64,000 nt of DNA from Cryptomeria japonica (lineage: Eukaryota; Streptophyta; Pinopsida; Cupressales; Cupressaceae), in NCBI RefSeq assembly GCF_030272615.1, contig NC_081407.1:147561744-147625743 (forward strand), written 5' to 3'. Shown here in pieces: positions 1-11,042 of this stretch; the stretch's first letter is position 1; each line of letters begins with the position of its first letter. The notes below the pieces were generated by a model. The model was not told where the DNA came from. It saw only the letters and a list, made by a program, of their open reading frames with translations, and did not search any database. The position numbers were made by a program, and so were the translations under genes.

Positions 1-30
1 AATCTGTACTTACATTTAGTATTAGAACTA

Positions 31-390
31 TCACTTCAACCATCCACATGTCTTCAAACTTTCCTCTAAGGCTTTCTTCCTTAACTTGTTTACATGCTCA
101 TCACTGCCATAGATATTTTCAAGAGTATCCCATACCTCTTTGGGATTTACTTTATCTTGGACATCAATAAACTCAATGTTAGATAAACTACTAATTAGGG
201 CTTCCATGACTTGCCCATTCTCCTGCATCTCTCTCTTTTGGTCATCGGTGAGAGTATCGGTAGGGGCAACATAGGCATTCTCAACATAGCTCCAATGTTG
301 AGCACCCATGCTTCTGATGTATATCTTCATTCTATCTTTCTATATACTGAAATTTTCTCTTTTAAACTTTGGACCTTCCCTCTTCATCAT
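31..390 (-). pseudogene. Copia gag fragment (copia-1)
   Basis: N-terminal part of a Ty1/copia Gag polyprotein of the UBN2 type. The frame reads upstream from a likely ATG at about 390 (MMKREGPKF), then shifts into a 99-codon frame starting MKIYIRSMGAQHWSYVE. The WDTLENIYG motif near residue 67 is typical of plant copia Gag. Gag forms the virus-like particle in the cytoplasm. It lies directly downstream of the primer site at 448-459 and LTR at 462, as expected for the 5' end of a minus-strand element; the rest lies off the window. One frameshift near 330-345 makes it non-functional as it stands. The family call is firm; the start is approximate. Confidence 0.75.
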
Positions 391-447
391 TAGATTGGGA
401 TCTTTACCTCAAGTGGTTAAGCTTATAACACAGAGGACCTGGAGGAT

Positions 448-459
448 GCTCTGATACCA
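448..459 (-). other. Primer binding site, copia-1
   Basis: On the minus strand this reads TGGTATCAGAGC, complementary to the 3' end of plant initiator tRNA-Met, the standard primer of copia elements. It sits two bases inside the LTR end, which fixes the LTR boundary and element orientation. Confidence 0.9.
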
Positions 460-461
460 AT

Positions 462-1955
462 TGATAACTTAATGATGAAAGAATAGTACCAAACTGGTAC
501 TAAGAGGGGGGGTGAATCAATACCGACAAAAACACAATCTTAAACTGGTTTGTCAGTAGACATTGTGCACTGACAGACAAACAGTAACACCAGTCCTTAA
601 ACAGAGTACAATCGACAAAACCCAGAATAACTGAGACAAGCATAAACCGGTTGACACTTATCTTCTCATATAACCTAACACTTCATTTCCATTTCACCCT
701 AATACATGAACAGGTAATCTACCATCAAAAATATACATATAAGCAACTAGATCAACATGATTCACCACTTGACAGAAAACAACATAACATCACATGAAGA
801 AGACATCACACATGACACACATATTTTTCACGTGGAAACCCAACTGGGAAAAACCACGGTGGGGATGAATACCCACAAGCTTATTTTTGAACTCTTTGGA
901 AGTCCGCTCTATTAGGAGCCTTGTTTGATTAAATACTAATACAATAGGTTTTGTTAGGAACTGATCCTATTAGGGATCACCCGGTTACGGGATGGCTAGA
1001 ATACCTAGTAAAGGGTTAAACCCTGTTAAAGGTTACCTTGTTAGAGGATTTCAAGAACTCAATGGTTTTGAGTCACCCTATTAAAGAATTTACAACAAGC
1101 CAGTTAAGGCTACCCTGTTAAGGGATTTTCCAATTGTTGAGGTGGTTAGAGATCAACAGGTATTACAATGATTTGGTAATAACACTCAATACCAATGCAG
1201 ATCCTCTTAAGCTCCTCTTCACCTTCTGCACTTACACTCTGTAGGTATCACTTCTCTCCTCTAGTCTGGCAAGAATCATGTATCTCTTCTCTTGGACACA
1301 CACACACAAATTTTGCCAACAACCTCAGAAAGAGATACAACATTGACCTTATAGGAAAATAGATAGGTCAATAGCATAAACCCTAAACCCTAAACCTGTT
1401 AGATTAATGAATTCAAACAGTTCAATCCTAACCATTGAGCACACTACATTAAATGCAATAGTCTTGATCCAATCTCAAGACATTCTCCATCGTCCATTTT
1501 CCACCAATTTCATGGCAGCTGATAACCCATCACACATTATGACCATTTAGAGACTTCACACATTCCCAAGGTAGATAGGAACAATCTCCTTCATGCAAGA
1601 TCCTTCACGCACACAAGGCTTATGTAGCAACATGATATGTTCATCGTTATCATGCTAACTCATCACACACAATCACCAATTGAGCCACATAGGCTTGAAG
1701 CACTTAAACTGGAAACCCTGAAGTTGAGACTACCAACCGGTAGTCATACAACGCTTCCATGTGCTAGTTCCCATAACCATATGTTGGCTCACCTTGAACA
1801 AACACACCACTTCACTTTGGCACAAATGTCGGTTCATAGTGTTAAACCAGTTTTCTTCTCTTCATAATATTGACATCAATGACAACATTTAATGTCATTA
1901 TGTCCTTATATCGGTTCACATAATGCCAATAGACTTCTCTTCCATTACTTTCATC
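462..1955 (-). repeat. Copia-1 5' LTR
   Basis: The inner edge is set by the primer site at 448-459. On the minus strand the LTR ends in TTATCA. It contains the module seen in other copia LTRs of this window: a run of G with GTGAATCA at about 507-518, and a segment with CACGTGGAAACCC and CCACGGTGGGGATG at 830-870. The outer edge near 1,955 is estimated from where copia-2 coding sequence resumes. A short telomere-like run (AAACCCTAAACCCTAAACC) lies at 1,378-1,397. No gene is visible. Copia-1 probably inserted into copia-2. Confidence 0.65.
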
Positions 1956-1970
1956 CAACATTCATCCTTT

Positions 1971-3010
1971 CTAGATTTTGCAAAAAAAATTGGCTCCACT
2001 TGAGATAGATTTCTTTTTCTTTTTCACTATTCTTAGCATGTCTTCTTCTTGTTTGAACTCCTTTTCCTTTGTGTCTAATGATTTGATCTTTTGAATGGTT
2101 CTTCCACACATATTTTGTAGGTGTCCTAGGTTATTATTCAATATCTTTCTCTTTTGCATTTTTATTCTTCTTTTTCTTCCAAGACTTTCTTCTCTTCCGC
2201 AACAATAGGAGCATCATCTATCTCAACCTCAGGTTCAGGTGTAGCATGATTCTATTCTTAACTCACTTTGTCATTCATATTTTTCACAGTCATCTTTAGT
2301 CTCTTGTTGTAACACTGATAATCCATGCTCTTTGTAGAGTATCCCAAGAATATTCCTTCATCTTATCTTGAATCAAACTTTTCCAAGTCTTCCTCATCTT
2401 TTCTTACGTAGAACGTACTTCTAAATATTTGGAAGTACTTGAAAATAGGTGATCTTCCATGCCATAGCTCATAAGGAATCTTTGTGTGACTCACTCTTAC
2501 TTGTACCCTGTTAAGAATATATATAGCAATATGCACAACTACTTTCTATTACACACTAGGTAGGTTATCATCTTTCAACATAGTTCGAGACATCTCAACA
2601 ACAGTCCTATTCTTTCTTTCAGTAACTCTATTCTACTAGAGAGTCCTATGTGCAGATAATTACCTTCTAATACCATGTTCTTCGTAAAATCTATCAAATT
2701 AATTTGAAATAAACTATCCCCCTCTATCATGCCTCAAACACTTGATTTTATCATCGATTTCATTCCCAACCATAGATTTGAATATCATAATTCTATTGAA
2801 TGCTTCATAATTTTCTTTTAAGAAAGTAACCCATGCCATTCTAGAATAATCATCAATAAGAAACATAAAGTACCTTTCACCATTCAATCCTCTTGTCCTT
2901 GTAGGTCTACATAGGTCTGTATGAATCAACCCCCAAAATCTTGTGGTAGAATATTTCTTGTTCTTGAATTTGTTCCTTGTCTTCTTTCCCATTTGACATC
3001 CCTTGCACAA
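1971..3010 (-). pseudogene. Copia integrase region (copia-2)
   Basis: Degraded Ty1/copia integrase, which joins element cDNA to host DNA. The best piece (2,714-3,010, 98 codons) starts with a GAG-pre-integrase end, MCKGCQMGKKTR. It continues into the core with IHTDLCRP (first catalytic Asp), FLIDDYSRMAWV and HDRGG at the site near the second Asp. Downstream, 2,290-2,410 on the minus strand keeps the KFDSR and EGIFLGYS motifs of the integrase C-terminal part in broken frames. The frame fades into an acidic Lys/Glu-rich stretch to about 1,971. There copia-1 interrupts it, and the reverse transcriptase region is missing. Confidence 0.75.
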
Positions 3011-3469
3011 TATATCAACATGTTTGATAATATTTGGTAAATCTCTCAGAGCATGAGTTTAATTAATATTCACCATGTTGTCAAAGTTGACATGTCCTAA
3101 CATTTTGTTCCATAACCAAAATCACTACTTTGCACTAGCAAGCGGGTACTTCCTCCATTTTCCTTCACATAGTAGACATTATCATTTGCTCTTATGCCTT
3201 ATGCAACCAATTGTTTGAAAGATCCTTTTCTAATTTAACATGTGGACCCATGAAATATGATCATGTAGCTTTTACTTTGCATCTGACTTACACTCAAAAT
3301 ATTATGTCTCAAACCTTTACATGATAAACATCATCTATCTTATTCTTACCATCAGTAGTTATGGTTCCTTTACCACAGATAGGTGTTGTCTCCTCACCAT
3401 CCAATTCCACTAATACACCATCATAATTTTCTCAATCTATGAATTTATTTTTGTCACCTATCAGATGAT

Positions 3470-3670
3470 TTAAGTACATCTAAAATCAATTATCCAAGTT
3501 TTAGGTTCCAATTTTGCATGTAGTGTAGTCTTCATAGTCATTGAACTTTCATTGTTGTTCTCATCATGCGGAGTACCAGACCATTCACTATCATTTTCTT
3601 CTATCGCTAAAAATAATGATTCTTCATTTGAGTCAAAACCATCTTCATATTCATAGAAATAGGTCTCCAT
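3470..3670 (-). pseudogene. Copia protease remnant (copia-2)
   Basis: A 66-codon piece ending TWIIDFRCT, which aligns with the aspartic protease site of copia elements, normally TWIIDSGCT. The catalytic DSG is changed to DFR, so it could not cleave the polyprotein. An acidic linker rich in Glu, Asp and Ser precedes it, as is usual between the Gag zinc knuckle and protease. It lies between Gag (3,726-4,610) and integrase (2,290-3,010), in the order expected for copia. Confidence 0.7.
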
Positions 3671-3725
3671 TGAACAAAAACTCTATATATACTTATCTCT
3701 ATCATCCATACTTTTGTTTTTTTCA

Positions 3726-4610
3726 TTAGCTATATTTTCTCTTGTTATCATCATCTAATCTCTTATTATTATTCTCCCTAAAAGTACATTTAGAAACATA
3801 GTGACCAATTTTGCCACAACTAAAAAAATTAAAAGGTAACATACCTTCATATTTCTTAGATACTTTCTGTAGTCTTCTCACAAATGTTTCTTCCAACTTA
3901 TCCATGTCATTGGCATTGCTATATTTAGGTTCATCTTTAATCTTTTTGGTAACTTCAAATGCTACTTCCTTCTTCTCACTATGTTGCTCACTATTTTTTG
4001 AAATTTCAATAGGAGAGAGTGAGTCATAGAGCTGATCCAAAGTATATTTATTCATTTCATTACTTTCTTCAATATGATACTTCTTAGGTTTATAGTAGTT
4101 AGGTAGTGTTCTCACCACTTTTAGCCAAATTCACTTTCTTCCATTTTTCCACTAATACCTTTGATTTCATTGACTATTTCACTCACTCAATTAGAATTCA
4201 ATGTTATCATCTTTAGACATACTCAATGCCTCAAATTTATACTTTAGATTCCACATTTTGATGTGTGTGGTCTTCTCATCTCCTTCATAGATGCTGCTCA
4301 ATTTTTACTAAATTTTCTTTGCACTTGCGCATCCATTCATCTTAAGAAACTTTATGTCACTCAAACTACTAACAAGTAAATTTCTTTCGTTAGCATTATT
4401 TTGATGATTCCTGATCTAGTCTGGAGTAGTAGGAACACCATTCAAAGTAGTATACCAAGTTTTGATAATGTCCCATATCCCAAGTGACATATAGTTCAAA
4501 TGATATTCCATCAATAACTTCCAAGAAGAAAAAATTGTGTCATCAAACCTTTGTACCTTGAAATAGATATCTTACACCATCCTAAACATTCCTCAAATGG
4601 TTAAGATTAT
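3726..4610 (-). pseudogene. Copia gag (copia-2)
   Basis: Degraded Gag with a zinc knuckle. From about 4,610 downward the minus strand keeps Gag motifs in broken frames: SSWKLLMEYHL, LSSIYEGDEKT and LKYKFEALSMSKDD. An open piece (3,726-4,118) ends with FFSCGKIGHYVSKC, a CCHC knuckle whose first Cys is lost. Gag packages element RNA. It begins just inside a weakened primer site at about 4,624-4,636. Several stops and frame changes make it a pseudogene. Confidence 0.75.
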
Positions 4611-4623
4611 CTTAGATAAACAT

Positions 4624-5490
4624 CACTCTGATACAAATTTTTTAAACACACTATAGGATTGAGAGGGGGGTGTGTTAGTCTCAAATTCTGATTCCCTTCT
4701 ATCCTTCCTATAAGAAATTAAATAACTTTGTTTGTATGTGAAGAGGACATCAAGAAAATAGAACTCCAGAATAACATATAACAAGGTTTCAAAACCTTCT
4801 AAAATTTGAACTTATCCAAAGTTTAGGTGGGTATACCTTCTATGAATATTTTCTTACTTTAAGATTGAGATCCATAGTAAACCAATGCTAAAAACCCATG
4901 GATTTCATCACCTCAATGAAACTGAAACATCAAAAGAAAAACTTTTGTTCATTTTCAGTATTGATCCCCAAGAGATATAGAAAGAAATCCACAACTGATA
5001 CCAGTGCCTTATCCAGGCTATAGAGTCACCTAAGTCAAGCAAGGATCCCAAAATTAAAAATTCCCATACATTTCATCACTTCGTCTTTTATTAACCCTAT
5101 ACATGCCTTGCACATATAAGAGTTTTGTCTTGTTAAACTTGATACTATTTATCAAATTCAAAGCATACAAACAAATAATCTACTAATAGAGGTGTTTCAG
5201 GCATATTTAATTTCTCTCCTGAAGAGAAAAGCTAAAAACATATCCATAAGATTGCATTACAATCCATTTTCAACTCAATATCCCTAGACTATTCAAATGG
5301 AACCAGTAAAACACTGAACACACACCAGAAGACAACACATATTTTAGGCTCAAAAAGTTTTGATTTGTATATTCATATTCATTTATGAGAAAATTTTACA
5401 CAACTCAAAGTATTCTCTGTAATATCTAGAAAAACCTTAGATATTTTAGAAAAGTTTCTTTACAAATTCTTGTGACCCCTTTTCTATTAG
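4624..5490 (-). repeat. Copia-2 primer site and probable 5' LTR
   Basis: At 4,624-4,636 the minus strand reads TTTGTATCAGAGTG, a decayed initiator tRNA-Met primer site. Just outside it is the G-run module that ends copia LTRs here (about 4,661-4,675). The following ~850 bases have no coding frame and are taken as the LTR. The outer edge near 5,490 is inferred only from where the next reading frame ends. Confidence 0.5.
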
Positions 5491-5917
5491 TCCTGGTATC
5501 CATTTATAACATTATGGATGCATACAAGCTTCAAACTTTTCTAAGAAAAGTTTGTTAGAAATGGCAATGTCTTCCAAGTACGACCTCTTCGGTTTGTTGC
5601 TCCACTGCAGCATCTTCCAACTATTCTGGGTTTTCCTCTTCTTGCACCACATACTTTTGGGTCCATTCTTGGAACACATCATCAGCAAGCCATGAGTAGC
5701 CAACAATATTTTTCTCCAACTTAACCAAACTTTTCCAAGAGTTCCTTACCTTTTTAACCTCTAATTCCAAGAAGCCATAATGTGACTTTATCTTTTCTAT
5801 TTCTTTAATTGTTTTAACAAACAAAGATGTGTCATCTTTATTGATGATTTAATTCACCCTTAAAGACAAATTAGCTCCCAACTCATCAAGCCATACATGT
5901 TTTTCCTTCAACTAATT

Positions 5918-6280
5918 TTAGCTAACAAAACCCCCAGGAAACAATTCAAATTTATGCTCAGTATATTCCTTCCTGTAGAAATTAGCCTTCCTCTCTACAT
6001 TGGCTCTTCCTTCTGCTAGCTTGGTCAGGCCTTTTTCTAACTCACATGTGGATTTAATAATGGCATCAGACCCTGCTTCATCATAGGATGCACACATAAG
6101 TTCTAAATCCACTTCTCTTAGCATCCATTTATTCAAAATTGGCTCTAAAATATCCTTGTCCTCATTCAGCTCACACAAAGTATCCAAAATTCTTTTCATA
6201 TTAGTGTGCATAGTGGGGGCCTCTACTGTATCAGAAAAACTCAAAATTGTGGCCTTTACCTTCTCCTCATATTTATTCAC
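5918..6280 (-). CDS. Unknown retroelement protein, C-terminal helical piece
   Basis: Open piece of 120 codons starting MNKYEEKVKATILSF, separated from the upstream piece by a single stop at about 6,296. The content is mostly helical and charged, with a Glu/Lys-rich end (RANVERKANFYRKEYTEHKF). A further helical piece with EKIKSHYGFLELEVKKV follows at 5,621-5,824 and another short one ends near 5,512. No known domain is recognised. Confidence 0.45.
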   Translation of the reverse strand: MNKYEEKVKATILSFSDTVEAPTMHTNMKRILDTLCELNEDKDILEPILNKWMLREVDLELMCASYDEAGSDAIIKSTCELEKGLTKLAEGRANVERKANFYRKEYTEHKFELFPGGFVS

Positions 6281-6295
6281 AAATACGGCTTGAGC

Positions 6296-6991
6296 CTATT
6301 TCAACTTTTCCAACTCATGTTGAATGGTCTCAACTAGTTGAAAACTAGAAGGCATAGGAGAAGGGGGAAATTCTATGATAGGACTGGTAGGTGGAGGTCT
6401 TGCAAGAGAAGATGCAATCATCAGGGTAGAGGACTTACCTCCTTGGTGTTGTCCTGCCAATTGACTCTGTAGTCTAGCAATAATACTATCCCTGTTAGCT
6501 ACCTCTTTTTTGGCTTCATTATAAGCCTTTAGAATTGTTTCTATTTTCACTTGGAGATCAGCTCTCTCTTTTGCTTCCTTCTCAGCCACTGCCACACTGA
6601 ACTTTGCAGTTTCTAGGACTATGCTGGCAGCTTCCACCACTCCTGTATCTTGGACCCTCTTTACTATCATACCTCCTAGGAAACTGGATTCTGAGGTATC
6701 TTTCCTCTTTCTACTTTCATCCCTCTTCAAGGACCACATGACTAAAGCAACATTTTCTTTGTTTAATGTCACTCCCTCCATAGGCTTGGTCTCTTTCCTG
6801 ACTACTTCAAGTACCAAGGCATCTACTATATCCCATTCAGGGAGAAGTAGAACACCAGCCCTTGACACCATTTCCCTTCCTGCTTCAGGAGTGATGGCTT
6901 GAAATTCTGCCATCATTTCTTGTTTCACTTCCTCCTCTATTGAAGTGGCATCTTTATGAGGTTGCTCACTCTTCCTCTTTTCACACCTCAC
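6296..6991 (-). CDS. Unknown retroelement protein, coiled-coil piece
   Basis: Open piece of 231 codons. Residues 1-100 are charged. Residues 120-175 have a heptad-like pattern of Ala, Val and Leu with Glu and Lys (AVAEKEAKERADLQVKIE), consistent with a coiled coil. Then comes a Pro/Ser stretch (PPPTSPIIEFPPSPMPSS) and a final helix. This suggests a structural or oligomerising role. No enzyme motif is seen. It continues, after one stop, into 5,918-6,280. Confidence 0.5.
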   Translation of the reverse strand: MRCEKRKSEQPHKDATSIEEEVKQEMMAEFQAITPEAGREMVSRAGVLLLPEWDIVDALVLEVVRKETKPMEGVTLNKENVALVMWSLKRDESRKRKDTSESSFLGGMIVKRVQDTGVVEAASIVLETAKFSVAVAEKEAKERADLQVKIETILKAYNEAKKEVANRDSIIARLQSQLAGQHQGGKSSTLMIASSLARPPPTSPIIEFPPSPMPSSFQLVETIQHELEKLK

Positions 6992-7835
6992 CTTGAACTA
7001 CTCTATGTTTTTCTTCCAAACAAATTGCATTGAAGGCCCCTATTGTGACAAAATTACAGTCAGCCATGAACTCCTCACTGGCTTGCTTGACAACAGATTC
7101 TAGCTCTTTACCTGTGAACTCATCAGCAATTAAGTTCATTTCAGCAGTAGGTGGCTCTTCTGGCATCCCCTCTTGTGTTTCCTCATACGTGTAAGAAATC
7201 TCCCCAAGACTCCCTAACTGCAATAATTGTTTTGCTACTGCCTTTTCATCTCCTATATGGATAGGGGATTGAGATGGAGAGTATAGAGACGCACTTGTTT
7301 GCACTTCCTTCCCCACTCTTTGCCTTTTAGGGGAGTCTTGGATGTCAATGGTATCTTCAATTTCTATCTTCCCTCTTGAAGTAGAGGGCTCACCTATTAT
7401 TGGAATCAACACACTATATTTGGACTTCTTATGCATTACATAATTGCCCAGAGAGATGGCCTTAGCAAAGGCAGGCTTGGCTAGAACCAATTTAGCCTTA
7501 TCAGGATTATCTCTTATTATAGCTTCCCTCTTTTCCTTCAAAGTTTGCATTAAATCTTCAAAATAAAGAATTAAGAATTTGATCTTTTCCTCAAAGGGAT
7601 TAAAGCTAGATAGAGGGTCATAACTGCTATCAAATTGATAAATGAAATTCAAACCCTTCTTGTAGGCTACCCACTTTTCTTTCCTCAACTCCTGCTCATC
7701 CAGACTGAACTCATTTCTAATTAAATCCTTGGGGAAATGAAATTGATGTGGCTTACCTTTGCATACGGCTCTCCTCCTGAACATATCGTTGAAAAAATCC
7801 TCAAGGTCAACAAACCTTATTACTACAGTAGGCAA
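6981..7835 (-). CDS. Unknown retroelement protein, middle piece
   Basis: Open piece of 284 codons. Residues 1-150 are mixed basic and aromatic, with a KEKWVAYKKGLNFIYQFDSSY segment. Residues 150-210 form a Ser/Pro linker with a possible basic nuclear signal (SPKRQRVGKE). Residues 210-284 are acidic. Matching sequence (VIMAHQFVITKGGWKYFEDFF) runs on upstream across a single stop near 7,840, so the first Met here is not the real start. It overlaps the next piece (6,296-6,991) by 11 bases in another frame, which marks a frameshift. No family recognised. Confidence 0.5.
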   Translation of the reverse strand: MPTVVIRFVDLEDFFNDMFRRRAVCKGKPHQFHFPKDLIRNEFSLDEQELRKEKWVAYKKGLNFIYQFDSSYDPLSSFNPFEEKIKFLILYFEDLMQTLKEKREAIIRDNPDKAKLVLAKPAFAKAISLGNYVMHKKSKYSVLIPIIGEPSTSRGKIEIEDTIDIQDSPKRQRVGKEVQTSASLYSPSQSPIHIGDEKAVAKQLLQLGSLGEISYTYEETQEGMPEEPPTAEMNLIADEFTGKELESVVKQASEEFMADCNFVTIGAFNAICLEEKHRVVQGEV

Positions 7836-8316
7836 CCTATATTATTGAAAGAAGTCTTCAAAGTACTTCCAACCACCCTTGGTGATCACAAATTGATGGG
7901 CCATGATAACAGTTGGGAAAATGGTCCCTTTTCCCCTATTTGTTAGCTCTGCCTCTCGTACACCTCCAATTTGCCTTAGGACCTCTACAATTCCTATCTT
8001 CAATGGGACTTAATAGGGCAATAAATATGGAGTGCCTCTAAAACCGTAAACTCTAAAAACTGTAGAAATAGGGTACAAGTATATGTCACCCCAGTTGTGC
8101 ACAATCTTGATGTGTTCAACAAATTCCTTAGGCCTAAGGAATTCTAAAAGAGCTTTGGGGATTCTAGGGTTGTCTGAACATAAAAGAATCCTAATCTTGG
8201 ATGCAAAGCATCTGTCAAACTTTAAGTAGATGGCATCCTCTCTATCCTAGGATAAAATGGTACTCCACAACTGTACAGGCATCTCTTCATTATCTTTCAC
8301 CTTAACTAAATCCATC

Positions 8317-8937
8317 TCATTTGCAAAAATAATCAGCCCCTTTGAACAAAAACATGTGCATGAGAAGAGAGTACCATCCAAATGGTTTGTCTACCTTACC
8401 ACTTTTTATCCCCATCAGTCTTGCATGGATTGCATCTGTGAGATAAGGTGCATAGTCAAATGTAACTACCAAAGAGGGGTTCAGACTCTGAGCTATCATC
8501 AGCATATAATGAGTTGGCATGATGGTTTCAGCATCTTCCCCAAAGATTTGACATAGTGACCAATACATCCCTTTAGCTCTTAGAGTAAATAAATTCAGAG
8601 AGAAAGGTTCCATAGTACTAAGGCCTACAACAGTTAGCCCTCCTATTTTGACAAAAAACTCTTTCAAAGGGCCACTCCTGAGGTGATCCCTTTGCACGTT
8701 GTAAACCTGGGCCAGGGTATCAAAATTTATGGGCTCTAAATAATTAGACACCTCACTGAGCTTAAACACCTTTCTAAACTCATCATCATTGATCTCAATT
8801 AGGGCTCCTCCCTTCACATTCCTGATACATTTGGCAACTTGGTCATAATTGTGTGCAATCTGGGTTAACAAATTAACATCCATGAAAACCCCTAGGACTA
8901 TGAGTTTTCCTACATCCAATTCCCATATACTATTCAT
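8317..8937 (-). CDS. Unknown retroelement protein, N-terminal piece
   Basis: Longest open piece (206 codons) of the N-terminal region of the broken reading frame. It starts MNSIWELDVGKLIVLG, though an earlier ATG lies at 9,189 before two stops. The segment with ALIEINDDEFRKVFKL followed by LEPINFDTL resembles the layout of plant retroelement-borne mobile-domain proteins, where a hydrophobic strand, an acidic DDxFRxxF motif and a short Tyr/Asn-rich segment occur in order. I see no signal peptide, membrane segment or catalytic motif. It is in line with the next piece downstream, so the ends are mutation points rather than true termini. Confidence 0.5.
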   Translation of the reverse strand: MNSIWELDVGKLIVLGVFMDVNLLTQIAHNYDQVAKCIRNVKGGALIEINDDEFRKVFKLSEVSNYLEPINFDTLAQVYNVQRDHLRSGPLKEFFVKIGGLTVVGLSTMEPFSLNLFTLRAKGMYWSLCQIFGEDAETIMPTHYMLMIAQSLNPSLVVTFDYAPYLTDAIHARLMGIKSGKVDKPFGWYSLLMHMFLFKGADYFCK

Positions 8938-9509
8938 TGGGGCAAGGGCATGTCTCTAACCAAATCCTACTTTGAAAAGACCCAAACCTGATATCCCTAT
9001 CTATGGATCTCTCAACTAGTTGCCCTTGTCATACAAATCGGCTCCAATTCTTAGACGAGGGGCTTTAGGTACCAACTCTTTAATTATAGCCACAACATTT
9101 GTGGACATAGTCAGTTGTTCTAAGAAATCATCACATATGTTTCTATCGTAATAATTCACCTTACCTATGACATCCCTCCTTGGTGCCATCTTGATAATGC
9201 AATTATATCAATTAAGACTTAAACAAAACTCTGACAAGGCAAGCACACAGTAATACTGATTTTCAAACTGTAACTAGCAAGCAAGACGCAAAAACCTGTT
9301 ATTTGCTTGAAGAAATTTGCTCTACACTAGCTCCTCTGCAACAAACTCGTCGAAAAGGTGTCGATATTTCAAATGATGTGAATCTTAATATGGTGATAGA
9401 ACAATGAATTGAATCATTTAAAACCACATGCTTCGACAATCAACTCAGAATTGAATTTGCAGCTGAATTCAAAAATTGGCTCCAACGGATCATAACAGTC
9501 TCTGAGTAT

Positions 9510-10800
9510 TTCACCTTTTGCTGCTTCGCAAAGGTTAAAATCTATGCACCTTTTCATTGCGAAGTGGTGTTGGCCTTTGGATCTGGAAAAAATTGCATGT
9601 CCTTTACTTCACCGGCCATTCTAAATTGGTAATGGGCCCTACCCTCCTTTCACTACTTTGTGAAAGGTAATTCTTGTGTACTTTAATTGCATGAAACAAC
9701 GTTGGTCGTCTGATCAACTACCACCTGCTCAATCTTTACTGCTCGCAGTGACTGTCAGTCTATTTCACTAACCGTGCACAATCATCACTGCTAGCAATTT
9801 TTGCTGCTTCATGAAGGCTAACCATACTGCATCTTTGGGCTGCAAAAAAATGCCCATTGTTGGATCAATCTCGAGATGTACAACCTTTAACGCACTTGAT
9901 CCTTTAAAGTGGGCCCTTGGCATGGAAACTACTTGCTTCGTTCTATCACCGATAAATGAATCTTACGTGTCAATCAACTATTCGCTCAAGAACTCCATTA
10001 GGATCCATTCTAGGATTGCCACGTGTTCTATTTTACCATGGGTTTCAACACCATCACCAATTAAATCAAAGTGGGCCCTCAACAATCCTTTGGAGCCACA
10101 TGCATCTAACAGGCCATCTTTTACCTCAGCCAAGCGATCCACTTGTCCTGCCATGTCATCTGCCATGTGACTGCCATGTCATTTCACTATTTCATGGATG
10201 GTAAACTCCGTTTGATTTGAGGCTGCGAATCAACATGGGTCATCCAATCAACTACAAGTTGATTGGTCTTTAAACCCATGACCTTCTTACCTGTTGGATT
10301 CACCTATCCTTTCGCTGCTTTGCTGACCTTAAACCTCCGACAACTTTTCTTTGCGAATCAACGCGAACCATTGGATCTTTTGGGAGATGCACTTTCTTTA
10401 CCTGTCATGTCACCCTTTTCACCAGGCCCACTACCTTTTTTCTACTTCATGAAAGGTAAGCCTCGAACATCTTTCCTTCGCGAGCTCGTGTGGACCGCTC
10501 GATCAATCTTAAGTTGATCGGTCTTTAACTGCAGGGCTTGCTTACTTTCGGGGGCCCGCCACCTTTTTGCTACTTTGCGGAGGATAAAATACACACTCTT
10601 TTGCCTAGTGAAACAACGTGGGCCATCAAATCTCCTTGAAGATGAACGGTCCTTAATTGGAAGATTCACTTGACTTTCAGGGCCCGCCAAGCTTTCGCTA
10701 CTTCGTGGAGTTTAAAGCTCGTGCATATTTCCTTCGTGAGACCGTGCGCACCATTAGATCCATTGGAACTTACACGACCTTTAAAGAGCCCGACAAAGAG
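9510..10800. repeat. Diverged tandem array of ~127-bp hairpin units
   Basis: At least seven related units are visible. The best spaced start at about 10,180, 10,308, 10,434, 10,562 and 10,691 (spacing 126-129 bp); older units start near 9,514, 9,647 and 9,797. Each begins with a short inverted repeat such as CCTTTCAC-TACTTT-GTGAAAGG (9,647-9,668). Later come a CTTCGCGAG-like segment, GTGGGCCATC, a GATCGGTCTTTAA-like segment and GGGCCCGCC. The array is in the leader position between the LTR-like piece at 11,043-11,283 and the long reading frame starting at 9,189. It may act as structured leader RNA; that is inference. Confidence 0.7.
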
Positions 10801-11042
10801 AAGAAAACTTAGGAAAAGGGTGCTAAATAAAAGACTTAAAAAATACCCGCCTAAGGCAATTTGTAAAGGGGGGAACCCTTTCACGACAGACCAACCCTTC
10901 CGGTTAAGTGAAGAAGGTAACATAGAAATAGAATGCAAGGGCTTTCTAAACAAAGGAAGGGTCAAAATTCAAAAACCCTAAACCCCTTTTGGCACAAAAC
11001 TTAGAGGCAACATGAAATGTTAAACCCAACCTTGCGGATTTA

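Larger units (their letters stand above)
5490..9190 (-). pseudogene. Decayed ~1,200-codon ORF of an unclassified retroelement
   Basis: One ancestral minus-strand reading frame can be followed from an ATG at 9,189 (MAPRRDVIGKVNYYD) to about 5,490. It is broken by stops and frameshifts into pieces at 9,189-9,017, 8,937-8,317, 8,300-7,850, 7,835-6,981, 6,991-6,296, 6,280-5,918 and 5,824-5,512. The pieces abut and run in one direction, which argues for a single protein of about 1,150-1,200 residues. I find no reverse transcriptase, integrase, protease or zinc-knuckle motif. The N-terminal half looks globular, the middle is Ser/Pro/Glu-rich, and the C-terminal third looks coiled-coil. The N-terminal part loosely recalls plant mobile-domain proteins carried by retroelements; this is weak. 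Function unknown. Confidence 0.6.

Noticed and set aside
1378-1398. Telomere-like run AAACCCTAAACCCTAAACC
   Set aside because: Only about 2.5 units inside a copia LTR; too short for an interstitial telomere array.
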